Position numbers and translations under genes: made by a program. Below, one piece after another: positions 1-8,504 of a stretch of DNA of 64,000 nucleotides. The notes beneath the pieces were generated by a model, which saw nothing but the letters and a program-made list of their open reading frames with translations, made no database searches and was not told where the DNA came from. This DNA comes from Janthinobacterium sp. PC23-8. Lineage in GTDB: Bacteria > Pseudomonadota > Gammaproteobacteria > Burkholderiales > Burkholderiaceae_D. Each line of letters begins with the position of its first letter. The first letter of the stretch is position 1. The stretch lies in NCBI RefSeq assembly GCF_002250505.1, contig NZ_NJGY01000001.1, positions 1,884,507-1,948,506 on the forward strand. The letters are read 5' to 3'.

Positions 1-1
1 C

Positions 2-490
2 AAGAAAGGCGACGGCGATAAGTCAAGGCTGTGCTACCTGGGCCACGCGCTGATGGAGAACCGCAATGGCCTCGTGGTAGATGCCACCACCACGCTGGCA
101 AGTGGAACGGCCGAACGGGACGCGGCGCTGATCATGGCCGGGCGCAGCATCGACAAAGCCGGCGCGACGCTGGGCGCCGACAAGGGCTACGACGCGGCCG
201 CGTTCGTCAAGGAACTGCGCGCTATGGGCGTGACACCGCATGTGGCGCAAAAAAAACACAGCGCCATCGATGGACGCACCACGCGCCATGCGGGCTACGC
301 GGTGAGCATCAAGAAACGCAAACTGGTCGAAGAGATCTTCGGCTGGAGCAAAACCATCGGCGGACTGCGCAAGGCGCGCTTCGTCGGCCTTGCGAAAGTG
401 CGTGCCCAGACCACGTTTACTTTCGCCGCTTACAACCTGACACGCATGGCGACGATCTTTGGCTGGCGGTTATCGGCGATGGTGGGATAG
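2..490 (+). CDS. IS5-family transposase, C-terminal part (cut by window edge)
   Basis: The reading frame is open from the window edge, so the start is missing; about 162 residues are visible. They form the end of a DDE transposase of the IS5 type. The segment LGADKGYD is the region around the second catalytic Asp. The later stretch RKLVEEIFGWSK fits the R-(3)-E-(6)-K part of the DDE signature, with the Tyr position replaced. The C-terminal LTRMATIFGW is typical of the family. The start outside the window decides whether the gene is whole. It sits just upstream of an IS21-family element, so the edge of the window is a mobile-element cluster. Confidence 0.8.
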   Translation, partial: KKGDGDKSRLCYLGHALMENRNGLVVDATTTLASGTAERDAALIMAGRSIDKAGATLGADKGYDAAAFVKELRAMGVTPHVAQKKHSAIDGRTTRHAGYAVSIKKRKLVEEIFGWSKTIGGLRKARFVGLAKVRAQTTFTFAAYNLTRMATIFGWRLSAMVG

Positions 491-764
491 CTCCGTCCAA
501 AGTGGGTAGAAAGCGCTAAAAAATGCCAAAAATCGGCCTGAAAAGTGGCTGAAAACTGCTTTTTATGAAAAAAGCGGCTTCCAGCCCAAAAAAATCGCAT
601 GTCGGGAGACAAAATCCGAAGGACTGGGTTCCTTTTTCAACACCCTGTTAAGTCGACCAGACCTGAGAAACATTCGGATAAAACCAGTTTTTGCAGCTAC
701 GACCAAGCTGTCGGACACTGCGGTCTTCGCAGCGAAGCAGCTTGGCGTAGAAGTGCGTAGTCTT
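491..764. other. Intergenic stretch between two transposable elements, no gene seen
   Basis: This holds no convincing coding frame on either strand. The first part is A-rich and may include the outer end of the IS5-type element, but I could not identify its terminal repeat. The part just before 765 contains a short hairpin-like segment, CTGCGGTCTTCGCAG, of unknown meaning. Confidence 0.4.
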
Positions 765-769
765 TGGGT

Positions 770-919
770 ATTCCGGACGAACGTGACCAGTGATTCCGGC
801 ATCGTGACCAGCCATTCCGTTTGAACGTGACCGCCCATTCCGGGCGAACGTGACCGATTTCGGGCATTGTCCGGAATCAGCGGTCACGATACCGGAATGA
901 CTGGTCACGATGCCGGAAT
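770..919. repeat. IS21 left-end repeat cluster: four direct and two inverted copies
   Basis: Four copies of an ATTCCGG...CGTGACC unit lie in direct orientation at 770-788, 793-809, 814-832 and 837-855. Two inverted copies (GGTCACGATNCCGGAAT) follow at 882-898 and 903-919. IS21-family ends normally carry a few direct copies that bind the transposase. The two inverted copies have the orientation expected of a right end, so this may be the fused end of a second, lost copy or a variant left end. The spacing of the direct copies is about one unit every 21-23 bases. Confidence 0.8.
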
Positions 920-1018
920 GGTGTTGTACAGCGCAGTGATGGCGTTACGCATTTTGCAACCGAACGGGTACGCTCCCAGCTTTTGACTGGAGATGGCGTG
1001 CCCGCACCGAGGATCAAT

Positions 1019-2521
1019 ATGCGTAAAATTAAGGACGTACTACGGCTCAAGCTTGACGCCAAATTGTCGCACCAGCAGATTGCCAATGCACTCGGCCTGT
1101 CGAAAGGTGTGGTCACGAAGTACGCTGGCCTGGCTGCGGCAGCGGGCCTGGACTGGCTCACTGTACAAAGCATGGACGAGGCGGCGCTGGAGCGGCGCCT
1201 GCTGGTCGGCGCCCAAAAGGCGAGTGACTATGTGCAGCCCGATTATGGTCGCCTGCACCAGGAGCTGCGCCACAAGGGCATGACGTTGATGCTGCTGTGG
1301 GAAGAACACCGCGCCGACTATGCCGATCGTCAGACCTACGGCTACACGCAGTTCTGCGAAAATTACCGCCGCTTCGCCAGGCAGCTCAAGCGCTCGATGC
1401 GCCAGGTCCACCGCGCCGGCGAGAAGCTGTTCATCGATTACGCCGGCCCCACCATCGCGCTCACCGACGGCAGCCGCGCCCATGTCTTCGTGGCCGCCTT
1501 GGGGGCCTCCAGTTATACCTACGCCTGCGCCACACCGCGCGAGACGATGGCCGACTGGCTCGAATCGACGGCGCGTGCGTTGAGCTTCTACGGCGGCGTA
1601 ACGCAGCTCATCGTGCCGGACAATCCGAAGGCGATGATCGCCGACGCCAACCGCTACGAGCCACGCGGCAACGACACGGTGCTCGACTTCGCGCGTCACT
1701 ATGGCACCTCGATCTTGCCGGCCCGGCCCTACCATCCGCAGGACAAGGCCAAGGCCGAATCGGCGGTGCAAATCGTCGAACGCTGGATCATGGCGCGCCT
1801 GCGCCATCAGCAGTTCGCCAGCGTGCACGAGGTCAATCAGGCCGTGGCGCCGTTGCTCACACGGCTCAACGACAAGGCGTTCCAGAAGCTGCCAGGCAGC
1901 CGCGCCAGCACCTTCGCGGAAATCGACGCGCCGGCCTTGTTGCCACTGCCGTTGCAACGCTACGAAATGGCCCGCTTCAAAACCGTCAAGGTCCACATCG
2001 ACTACCACGTCGAGGTCGAACGTCACCGCTACAGCGTGCCGCAAGCATTGGTCGGCCAGGAGCTCGAGGCGCGCATCACCACGGCGGTGGTCGAGTTGCT
2101 CCATCGTGGTCAACGCGTCGCCAGCCACGCCCGCAACAGCCGCGTCGGCGGCTTCACCACGACCCCGGCACACATGCCCGCCGCCCACCGCGCCCAGATG
2201 GAATGGACACCGCAACGACTAATCCACTGGGGGTCCAGTATTGGCCCGGCAACGGCCGAAGCGGTGACCCGGTTGATGGCCGAAAACCGCCATCCCGAGC
2301 ACGGCTATCGCGCCTGTCTTGGACTGCTGTCGCTGGCCAAGCGCTATGGCAAAGAGCGGCTCGAATCGGCGTGCACGCTGGCCCTGCAGATCGGCGCCTG
2401 CCAGTACCGCCACGTCAATGACATCCTAAAAAACAATCGCGACAAAAGCGCGCCGGCCACCACTGACGACTGGGTGAGTCCCGACCACGCCCACCTGCGC
2501 GGCCCTGGCTACTATCAATAA
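1019..2521 (+). CDS. istA: IS21-family transposase IstA
   Basis: 500-residue DDE transposase that cuts and joins the ends of the IS21 element. The N-terminus (MRKIKDVLRLK) with the following LSHQQIANALGLSKGVV is the helix-turn-helix. The integrase core starts near FIDYAGPT, the first catalytic Asp, and continues through VPDNPKA (second Asp) and the KAKAESAV segment (Glu). The ATG at 1019 has a GAGG box a few bases upstream; an in-frame TTG at 983 would add 12 residues and is less likely. The frame is intact, and istB follows after a 29-base gap, as usual for the family. Confidence 0.93.
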   Translation: MRKIKDVLRLKLDAKLSHQQIANALGLSKGVVTKYAGLAAAAGLDWLTVQSMDEAALERRLLVGAQKASDYVQPDYGRLHQELRHKGMTLMLLWEEHRADYADRQTYGYTQFCENYRRFARQLKRSMRQVHRAGEKLFIDYAGPTIALTDGSRAHVFVAALGASSYTYACATPRETMADWLESTARALSFYGGVTQLIVPDNPKAMIADANRYEPRGNDTVLDFARHYGTSILPARPYHPQDKAKAESAVQIVERWIMARLRHQQFASVHEVNQAVAPLLTRLNDKAFQKLPGSRASTFAEIDAPALLPLPLQRYEMARFKTVKVHIDYHVEVERHRYSVPQALVGQELEARITTAVVELLHRGQRVASHARNSRVGGFTTTPAHMPAAHRAQMEWTPQRLIHWGSSIGPATAEAVTRLMAENRHPEHGYRACLGLLSLAKRYGKERLESACTLALQIGACQYRHVNDILKNNRDKSAPATTDDWVSPDHAHLRGPGYYQ

Positions 2522-2550
2522 CGATATAAACAATATAAATAATACGGAGT

Positions 2551-3336
2551 ATGACGATGATGATGCACACCACCCTGGCGCAACTTCGCACACTGAAACT
2601 CGACGGCCTGGCCGCCGGCCTGGAAGAGCAGCTAGCCCAACCTGGGCTGGGCGCGTTGAGTTTCGAAGAGCGCCTGGCGCTGCTGATTGACCGCGAAGTC
2701 CACGCCCGCAATGACCGCAAGATGGCGCGACTGCTCAAGAACGCGCACCTTAAATATGGCCAGGCCGCCATCGAGGACATCGACGCGCGCGCTGGTCGCG
2801 GCATCGACCGGCGCGAGGTCATGAGCCTGGCCCTGGGCGACTGGGTCAGCGCCGGCCACAGCGTGCTGGTGACCGGCCCCACCGGCGCCGGAAAATCATG
2901 GCTGGCCTGCGCGCTGGCGCAGTACGCCTGCCGGCGTGGCTACTCGGCGATCTACCAGCGCGTACCGCGCTTGCAGGAAGAACTGCGCATCCGGCACGGC
3001 AGCGGCGCCTTCGGCAAATGGCTGCTACAACTGGCCAAGACCGACGTCCTGGTGCTCGACGACTGGGGCATGGGAGCCATCGACAGCATGACCCGTTCGG
3101 ATCTGCTGGAAATCATCGACGACCGCGCCGGCAACAAGGCCACCATCATCACCAGCCAACTGCCGGTCGAACACTGGCATGCCTGGATCGGCGACGCCAC
3201 CATCGCCGACGCCATCCTGGACCGCGTCATGCAGCGCAACCACCGCTTCACGCTGACCGGCGATTCGCTGCGTGCCCAGCGACCTAAAACAACCAAAAAG
3301 GAGAAAAATATCGAGAAAAATATCGACCCATCGTGA
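2551..3336 (+). CDS. istB: IS21-family helper ATPase IstB
   Basis: 261-residue AAA+ ATPase that works with IstA in target selection and transposition. The Walker A motif GPTGAGKS lies near residues 110-117. A Walker B type segment, VLVLDDWGM, lies near 167-175. The C-terminus, with the ILDRVMQRNHRFTLTG stretch, is typical of IstB, and the length is as expected. The tail after that is lysine- and asparagine-rich (KTTKKEKNIEKNID). An AATACGGAGTATG context gives a ribosome-binding site just ahead of the ATG. The gene is intact, so with istA the element looks competent to move. Confidence 0.93.
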   Translation: MTMMMHTTLAQLRTLKLDGLAAGLEEQLAQPGLGALSFEERLALLIDREVHARNDRKMARLLKNAHLKYGQAAIEDIDARAGRGIDRREVMSLALGDWVSAGHSVLVTGPTGAGKSWLACALAQYACRRGYSAIYQRVPRLQEELRIRHGSGAFGKWLLQLAKTDVLVLDDWGMGAIDSMTRSDLLEIIDDRAGNKATIITSQLPVEHWHAWIGDATIADAILDRVMQRNHRFTLTGDSLRAQRPKTTKKEKNIEKNIDPS

Positions 3337-3382
3337 CCGCAGGGATTAGAATTTGACCGCGTAACGCCATCCGCTGCGCAGC

Positions 3383-3422
3383 GGTCACGTTCGCCGGAAT
3401 GGCTGGTCACGTTCGCCGGAAT
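3383..3422. repeat. IS21 right-end repeats
   Basis: Two copies of GGTCACGTTCGCCGGAAT at 3383-3400 and 3405-3422, identical to each other and inverted relative to the four direct copies at the left end. They mark the right terminus of the element. Confidence 0.8.
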
Positions 3423-3433
3423 ACGCACTTGAC

Positions 3434-3616
3434 ATGAGCAAGGACTACCCCCTTATCAAATGCAATGTTAACGGCCGGAACAAAATTTATCACCTACCGT
3501 TCGACCAGCAGTATGACCGGGTGCGCATCAGCCCCGCGCGTGGTGAGCTCTATGTAAGGACAGCGCAGGAGGCTGAGAAATTAGGATTTCGTCGGGCGAT
3601 GCGCCACTTTGGCTAG
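3434..3616 (+). CDS. Short hypothetical ORF next to the IS21 right end
   Basis: 60 residues, beginning MSKDYPLIKCNVNG. I do not recognise the family. The start codon lies a few bases outside the IS end and no ribosome-binding site is visible. It could be the rest of a gene broken by the insertion or a chance frame. Codon use is unremarkable and there is no signal peptide or membrane segment. Confidence 0.25.
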   Translation: MSKDYPLIKCNVNGRNKIYHLPFDQQYDRVRISPARGELYVRTAQEAEKLGFRRAMRHFG

Positions 3617-3653
3617 AAAGCTGCTGGTGACGCGAAAAAGCCCTCCGGCGAGG

Positions 3654-3919
3654 GTAATGCCGTTCAGTTAGCGCGCCTACGCTGCCAGGAAACCCGCAAA
3701 ACGGATTGAGGCCTCGGTCTCCAGCACAGGCCCACCGGGCCAAGCGGGTCCGAAAAATGTCGAGGGCAAGGCGCAGCGACGAAGACAGTACGCATGTACG
3801 GCGAGGAGCTGCAACGCAGCCATCGGCATTTTCTCGGGCTCGCGTCCCCGGCCCGCCGTTTCTACGTTTTTAGGCCTCACGCATTCAATGCATCAGACAG
3901 CTTAACTGAACGGCATTAC
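3654..3919. repeat. MITE-like element with 17-bp terminal inverted repeats
   Basis: GTAATGCCGTTCAGTTA at 3654-3670 is matched by its reverse complement, TAACTGAACGGCATTAC, at 3903-3919. The match is perfect over 17 bases. The roughly 266-bp interior has no transposase frame and contains short palindromic pieces such as GTACGCATGTAC. This is the structure of a non-autonomous element mobilised in trans. An IS4-type fragment occurs at 19.4 kb, but no copy of this terminus was seen there. The rest of 3617-4102 holds no recognisable gene. Confidence 0.7.
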
Positions 3920-4102
3920 TCCGGTGAGGGCCCTCCAACTGCGGTCACTCCCAGTACGCCGGCCGTATTGAGTAATATTTTGACCTGATTTCGCAATGCA
4001 ACAGTTTGCCAACGTGGGTACGCTGCGCTTAACCCAGCGTGCCTGGCCGGACAGCGGGGTAGACGGCAGTGGGTGGTCCCGGGTCAAGACCGCCTGGCCC
4101 AG

Positions 4103-4987
4103 TCAGATTGAGATGCCATCGGGGAGCATGATGCCGGGCACGGGAGCAAGCTGCGCGCCGCTCGCGCGATCCGAGAGGTAGCGCGCCGGAGGCTTGCCCA
4201 CCGCCTTGCGGAACATGGTGACGAAGCCGCTGGCGTTTTCATACCCCAGCTCAAACGCCACCGTTTGCACGCTGTCACCCTTGGTCAACCTTTGCAGCGC
4301 AAGGATCACATGCAACTGCCGGCGCCAGCGCCCGAAGCTCATGCCAATTTCGTGCGGCAGAAGACGGCTCATGCTGCGCTCGCTCATGCCTATGCGCGTA
4401 GCCCAATCGGCCTTCGAAGTTTTGTCCGTAGGGTCGGCCAGCATCATTTCCGCGAGGCTGCGCAAGCGGGGATCGCGCGGCATGGGCAGATGCAAGTCTT
4501 CCACCGGTGCCGCCACCAATTCATCGAGCAATACGGCAATCAGCCGGTCTTCCCGCCCGCCCGGCGCGTACAACTCAGCAATACCGGCCGCCTTCAGCAT
4601 CAACTCGCGCAGCAATGGCGATACCGAAATCGTGCAACAGGTTTTCGGCAGGTCCGGTGCGGCGTCAGGCTCGACGAACAGACAATAGCATTCCGTTTCA
4701 CCCGCCCCCCGTGCCGAGTGGGGCAAGTCTCCCGGTATCCAGATGGCGCACTGCGGCGGCACGATCCAGACGCCGTCTTCGATTTCGCAGTTGAGGATGC
4801 CGCGCGCGGAATAGATCAGCTGCGCCTTGCGGTGCTGATGCCGCGCATTTTCCCAATTTTTTGTTACCGATGTGGCACTCAAGGCCACAACAGGGCGCGA
4901 GACGCTGTCGACGTCCCTGGGCACAGTCAGATCGGTGATGGCAATGCTCGACATGGTGGATAGAACCTCGGATGGAAGATGATGCAT
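4103..4987 (-). CDS. AraC-family transcriptional regulator with N-terminal cupin
   Basis: 294-residue regulator. An N-terminal cupin-like sensor domain (roughly residues 40-150, with HQHRKAQLIYS and PPQCAIWIPG) is followed by a C-terminal AraC HTH pair. The second HTH shows the typical VAFELGYENASGFVTMFRKAVGKPPARY. It resembles the NimR/YdeC-like group. The first ATG is at 4987; an internal ATG at 4954 gives MSSIAITD and would also serve, with a GAGG about 11 bases upstream. It is divergent from the DASS transporter at 5232, so control of that gene is a reasonable inference. The ligand is unknown. Confidence 0.85.
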   Translation of the reverse strand: MHHLPSEVLSTMSSIAITDLTVPRDVDSVSRPVVALSATSVTKNWENARHQHRKAQLIYSARGILNCEIEDGVWIVPPQCAIWIPGDLPHSARGAGETECYCLFVEPDAAPDLPKTCCTISVSPLLRELMLKAAGIAELYAPGGREDRLIAVLLDELVAAPVEDLHLPMPRDPRLRSLAEMMLADPTDKTSKADWATRIGMSERSMSRLLPHEIGMSFGRWRRQLHVILALQRLTKGDSVQTVAFELGYENASGFVTMFRKAVGKPPARYLSDRASGAQLAPVPGIMLPDGISI

Positions 4988-5231
4988 TGGCCTGATTGCA
5001 AAATATTATGACCAACTTGCTCAATGACGTCCAGCGTAACAATGTCGGCGAGATGCGCCGCATCGGCGTGCAGCTGCGACGCGGCGCGAGCATCTGATTG
5101 CCGAAAAATTGACTTCGCTGCATTCTTGCCCAGATACCTGTCTTCTGCCGGGCTGCATTGCCTTATGATGGTTTTGCAATGTTGCCTTAACGCATGCCGT
5201 CACCGGCAGGCGGGAATCAGAGAGGATCCAG

Positions 5232-6737
5232 ATGTTCAAGACTGTCAGCGAGTTGCTGCGCCATTTCAAAGAGGCCGTGCCCTTTCGCCTGGGCCCGGCC
5301 GTCATTTCCACCATCGTGCTCATTACCCTGCTGTTGCTGCCGACACCCGATGGCTTGACGGCCAAGGCCTGGGCGCTGGTGGCGATTTTTCTCACCACCA
5401 TCGTCGCCATCATCCTGAAAGTGATGCCGATCGGCGTGATGGCCATGATGGCGATCGTCATCGTGTCGCTGTCGCAAGTCACGTCCACCTCGTCCAAGGG
5501 CGCCATCACCGATGCGCTGAGCAGCTTTGCCAATCCGTTGATCTGGCTGATCGTCGTCGCCATCCTGATTTCGCGCGGGCTGAAAAAGACCGGCCTGGGC
5601 AGCCGCATCGGCCTGCTGTTCATTTCGCTATTGGGCAAGCGCACCATCGGCATCGGCTACGGCCTGGCGATCTGCGAACTGGTACTGGCGCCGTTTACGC
5701 CCAGCAACACGGCGCGCGGCGGCGGCATCGTGCACCCGATCATGAAGTCGATCGCCAATGCATTTGACTCCGATCCGGCCAAGGGCACCGAGCGCAAGGT
5801 CGGCACCTACCTGGCGCTGGTCAATTACCACGCCAACCCGATCACTTCGGCCATGTTTTTGACGGCCACCGCACCCAATCCGCTGGTGGTCGATTATGTG
5901 GCCCGTGCCAGCAATCAGCAGTTTCACCTGAGCTGGACCACCTGGGCGCTGTGCATGCTGCTGCCGGGCCTGGTGTGCCTCTTGGTAATGCCAATCGTGA
6001 TTTACTGGCTGTCGCCACCGGAGCTGAAGGCCACGCCGGACGCGGTCGACTATGCCAAGGCAGAGCTTAAAACCATGGGACCGCTGTCGGCCGCCGAAAA
6101 AGTCATGCTGGGCACCTTTGGCTTGCTGCTGGTGCTGTGGGCCAATGTTCCGGCCATGCTGTTCGGCCCGGCGTTCTCGCTAGACCCGACGGTAGTGGCC
6201 TTTGTCGGCCTGTTCGTCCTGATCATTACCGGCACCATCGATTGGGACGACGTGCTGTCCGAGAAAAGCGCCTGGGACACGCTGGTGTGGTTCGGCGCGC
6301 TGGTAATGATGGCCGAGCAGTTGAACAAGACCGGTGTGATCGCCTGGTTTTCAAGCGGCATGAAGGGCGCCATCGTTGCCAGCGGCATGGACTGGCTGCC
6401 GGTGGCTGGCGTGCTGGTGCTGGTGTTCGTGTTTTCGCACTATTTCTTTGCCAGCACTACCGCCCATATCAGCGCCATGCTGCTGGCCTTCCTGACGGTG
6501 GGCGCGCAGCTGATCCCGCCAGAGTATTTGATTCCGTTCATGCTGATGATGACGGCGGGTTCCGCCATCATGATGACCCTGACCCACTACGCCACCGGCA
6601 CCTCGCCCATCATCTTTGGCAGCGGTTTCGTGACGATGGGTAACTGGTGGCGCACGGGGCTGGTCATGTGCCTGGTCGAGCTGGCGATTTTTGCCGTGGT
6701 GGGCACCACCTGGTGGAAGGTGCTGGGATACTGGTAA
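5232..6737 (+). CDS. DASS-family anion:Na+ symporter (CitT-like di/tricarboxylate transporter)
   Basis: 501-residue inner-membrane carrier with about a dozen hydrophobic segments. The signature APFTPSNTARGGG carries the SNT motif that binds substrate carboxylate and Na+ in the DASS family. A second related hairpin is near GTSPIIFGSG in the C-terminal half. A strong ribosome-binding site (GAGAGG) lies 6 bases before the ATG. Length and segment pattern match bacterial CitT/YbhI-type proteins that move dicarboxylates or tricarboxylates such as malate, succinate or citrate. The exact substrate cannot be read from sequence. An AraC regulator is divergent upstream. Confidence 0.88.
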   Translation: MFKTVSELLRHFKEAVPFRLGPAVISTIVLITLLLLPTPDGLTAKAWALVAIFLTTIVAIILKVMPIGVMAMMAIVIVSLSQVTSTSSKGAITDALSSFANPLIWLIVVAILISRGLKKTGLGSRIGLLFISLLGKRTIGIGYGLAICELVLAPFTPSNTARGGGIVHPIMKSIANAFDSDPAKGTERKVGTYLALVNYHANPITSAMFLTATAPNPLVVDYVARASNQQFHLSWTTWALCMLLPGLVCLLVMPIVIYWLSPPELKATPDAVDYAKAELKTMGPLSAAEKVMLGTFGLLLVLWANVPAMLFGPAFSLDPTVVAFVGLFVLIITGTIDWDDVLSEKSAWDTLVWFGALVMMAEQLNKTGVIAWFSSGMKGAIVASGMDWLPVAGVLVLVFVFSHYFFASTTAHISAMLLAFLTVGAQLIPPEYLIPFMLMMTAGSAIMMTLTHYATGTSPIIFGSGFVTMGNWWRTGLVMCLVELAIFAVVGTTWWKVLGYW

Positions 6738-6878
6738 GCGCAGTTCACCCCCTGTTTTGCGCAGTTCATCGCATTCCAGTATAGGCAAGGAGCACGGTTT
6801 GTTATCTTGATATCGACAGCACGGCAGCCGCAGCGCGGCCGCCGGCTTTTTTTTATCAACGATCACAAAGGAAATATC

Positions 6879-7751
6879 ATGCGTGCTTTGCTGGCCCTGT
6901 GCTGCGCAGTCGCCCTTGGCGGCTGCGCCATCGTCATCAACCCCAACGATGGCGACGTGCGCTACAGCGCGGACTCGGGCGGCAAGGCCGTTGACGGCAA
7001 CGCGCAATTGAGCCGCGATGCGCGCACGGTGGGCAACGCGACGGTGCTCGATATCGGTAATCTGGGCAATGCCGACGCCAGGGTCGAGGTGCGCGTCGGC
7101 CCAGCGACCTCGCTGGTCATCGAGGCCGACAGCAGTCTCCTGCCGCTGATCCAGAGCGAAGTGAGCGGCAATACCCTGCGCATCTGGAGCGACGCCAATC
7201 TGCGCCGCAGCAGCGACATCCACATCATCTACACCACCGCGCGCCTGAACAAGATCAGCATGATCAACGGCGGGCGCCTGTTTGCCAGCGGCTTCAACGG
7301 CGGCGACCTGACCCTGGTGCAGCACGGTTCCATGAAGAGCGAACTGTCGGGCAAGGTGGCGCGGCTGGACCTCGCCAACTACGGTTCGGGCAGCATCAAC
7401 GCGGCCGGGTTGAACAGCGGCAACAGCGACGCGGTGCAGAACGGCTCGGGCCGCATCCACCTGGGCCAGCTGCGCGCCGAGAGGGTCAATCTGGCCGTCA
7501 ATGGCTCGGGCAGCATCAGCGCCAGCGGCGTGGCGCAGCGCCTCGACGCCAATGTCAACGGTTCGGGCAATATGAACCTGGCGCCCCTCACCAGCGAGAT
7601 CGCCTATTTGTCGAGCAACGGTTCGGGTGATATCGATGCCACCGCCACCAGCGAAGTCAACGCCCGCTCCAGCGGCTCGGGCCGCATCACCGTGCATGGC
7701 GAGCCGGCCAGACGCACCGTATCCGGTTCGCGCGTGCGCGTGGTGCAATAA
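6879..7751 (+). CDS. GIN-domain (DUF2807-type) lipoprotein
   Basis: 290-residue exported lipoprotein. The signal ends in the lipobox LGGC with Cys16 as the lipidation site. The mature part begins with a beta-rich region and then repeats an NGSG-containing unit of roughly 20 residues (NGSGRI, NGSGSI, NGSGNM, NGSGDI, SGSGRI). This is the right-handed beta-helix pattern of putative auto-transporter adhesin head GIN domains. The ATG at 6879 has AAAGGAA ahead of it; a longer frame from 6807 has no signal peptide and is rejected. Function is unknown, probably envelope-associated. Confidence 0.82.
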   Translation: MRALLALCCAVALGGCAIVINPNDGDVRYSADSGGKAVDGNAQLSRDARTVGNATVLDIGNLGNADARVEVRVGPATSLVIEADSSLLPLIQSEVSGNTLRIWSDANLRRSSDIHIIYTTARLNKISMINGGRLFASGFNGGDLTLVQHGSMKSELSGKVARLDLANYGSGSINAAGLNSGNSDAVQNGSGRIHLGQLRAERVNLAVNGSGSISASGVAQRLDANVNGSGNMNLAPLTSEIAYLSSNGSGDIDATATSEVNARSSGSGRITVHGEPARRTVSGSRVRVVQ

Positions 7752-7779
7752 GCGGGAGTCGGTCAGCGCGGCGGGGGCT

Positions 7780-7788
7780 TGCTATACT
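7780..7788 (+). promoter_or_regulatory. Candidate extended -10 promoter
   Basis: TGCTATACT gives a TG-N-TATACT extended -10 element 33 bases before the ATG at 7821. No good -35 box is seen, which is acceptable for extended -10 promoters. Confidence 0.4.
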
Positions 7789-7820
7789 GTCGGCCCCAGC
7801 CCGCTTTTCACCTGATCGCC

Positions 7821-8093
7821 ATGCCGTCTTCCGCTCCCCTGGCATGCCGCCCATCCTGCGGCGCCTGCTGCACCGCCCCCTCGATCACCAGTCCGATACC
7901 AGGCATGCCCAATGGCAAGCCAGCCGGCGTGCGCTGCGTGCAGCTGGCCGATGACAATTTATGCCGCATCTTTGGCCAGCCCGAGCGGCCGGCGTTTTGC
8001 GGCGGCTTGCAGCCATCGATGGACATGTGTGGCGACAGCCGTGAGTATGCGGTGCAGTGGTTGGGCGAACTGGAGCGCCTGACTGCGCCCTGA
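7821..8093 (+). CDS. YkgJ-family cysteine cluster protein
   Basis: 90 residues, with cysteines grouped as CRPSCGACC near the N-terminus, then single cysteines in GVRCVQL, NLCRIFG, AFCGG and DMCG. This is the zinc/iron-chelating cysteine cluster of the YkgJ family (CxxxCxxCC), with the usual [13 protein letters not shown] core. The biochemical role of the family is not settled. The ATG at 7821 is preferred because the upstream extension contains no family sequence. Confidence 0.82.
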   Translation: MPSSAPLACRPSCGACCTAPSITSPIPGMPNGKPAGVRCVQLADDNLCRIFGQPERPAFCGGLQPSMDMCGDSREYAVQWLGELERLTAP

Positions 8094-8114
8094 CATACCG
8101 TCCATCCGGCAAGT

Positions 8115-8354
8115 TCAGTGTTTCGGCGGCGCTTCCCGCACGCCATTGACCATGCGCTTGTATTCAATCAACAGCGACACCAGACCCAAGACACACAGCG
8201 CGATCACGCCATCGCGCACGTCCGTCAGGACAAACCCGCCGTGGCGGAAATAATGCATCGCTTCAAGCGCCACCAGCATCGCCAGGCAAGCGGGGCCATG
8301 GCGGCGCACGGTAATGCGCAACAGGGTTGCCATTGAAAACTTCTCTGTCGTCAT
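8115..8354 (-). CDS. Small hypothetical membrane protein
   Basis: 79 residues starting MTTEKFSMATLL. Two hydrophobic stretches (around HGPACLAMLVALEAMHYF and GVIALCVLGLVSLLIEY) suggest two membrane helices, with a short charged C-terminus. A GGAGG sequence sits 8 bases ahead of the second ATG at 8354 and overlaps the codons of an earlier ATG at 8369, so 8354 is chosen. I do not recognise a function. It is convergent with the YkgJ-like gene. Confidence 0.6.
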   Translation of the reverse strand: MTTEKFSMATLLRITVRRHGPACLAMLVALEAMHYFRHGGFVLTDVRDGVIALCVLGLVSLLIEYKRMVNGVREAPPKH

Positions 8355-8445
8355 GCCGTCGCCTCCCATTGAATACGGTAACTGTAACCGTTATTTATAT
8401 CTTAATGGCAAAGTTGTGACCTGCACCAGCTGCCTTGAGCAAGGC

Positions 8446-8474
8446 TTGACGTAATCTGCACGTTTGCGTATATT
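8446..8474 (+). promoter_or_regulatory. Sigma-70 promoter of the DeoR-family gene
   Basis: TTGACG at 8446-8451, a 17-base spacer and TATATT at 8469-8474 make a near-consensus promoter 30 bases before the ATG at 8505. Confidence 0.72.
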
Positions 8475-8482
8475 TATGCGCA
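8465..8482. promoter_or_regulatory. 18-bp palindrome over the -10 box, candidate DeoR operator
   Basis: TGCGTATATTTATGCGCA pairs at 7 of 9 symmetric positions and covers the -10 hexamer. A repressor bound here would block the promoter of its own gene and of the following MFS gene. Confidence 0.5.
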
Positions 8483-8504
8483 TTCCTGCACGATTAAGAT
8501 CATC

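Larger units (their letters stand above)
765..3427 (+). mobile_element. IS21-family insertion sequence (istA + istB)
   Basis: A complete two-gene IS21-type element. The termini were placed by comparing both ends. The left end reads TGGGTATTCCGGACGAACG. The reverse complement of the right end reads TGCGTATTCCGGCGAACG. Both begin with the TG typical of the family and continue into repeats of ATTCCGG followed by CGTGACC. No convincing target-site duplication is seen; only CTT is shared by the flanks. The exact boundaries are therefore uncertain by some bases, and the right IR could extend to the TTGACA ending at 3434. Confidence 0.75.

Noticed and set aside
770..919. CRISPR-like array at the IS21 end
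   Set aside because: Repeats are transposon-end units with no unique spacers of constant length and no cas genes.
1040..2215. 391-residue frame antisense to istA
   Set aside because: Shadow of the istA frame; no motif or ribosome site.
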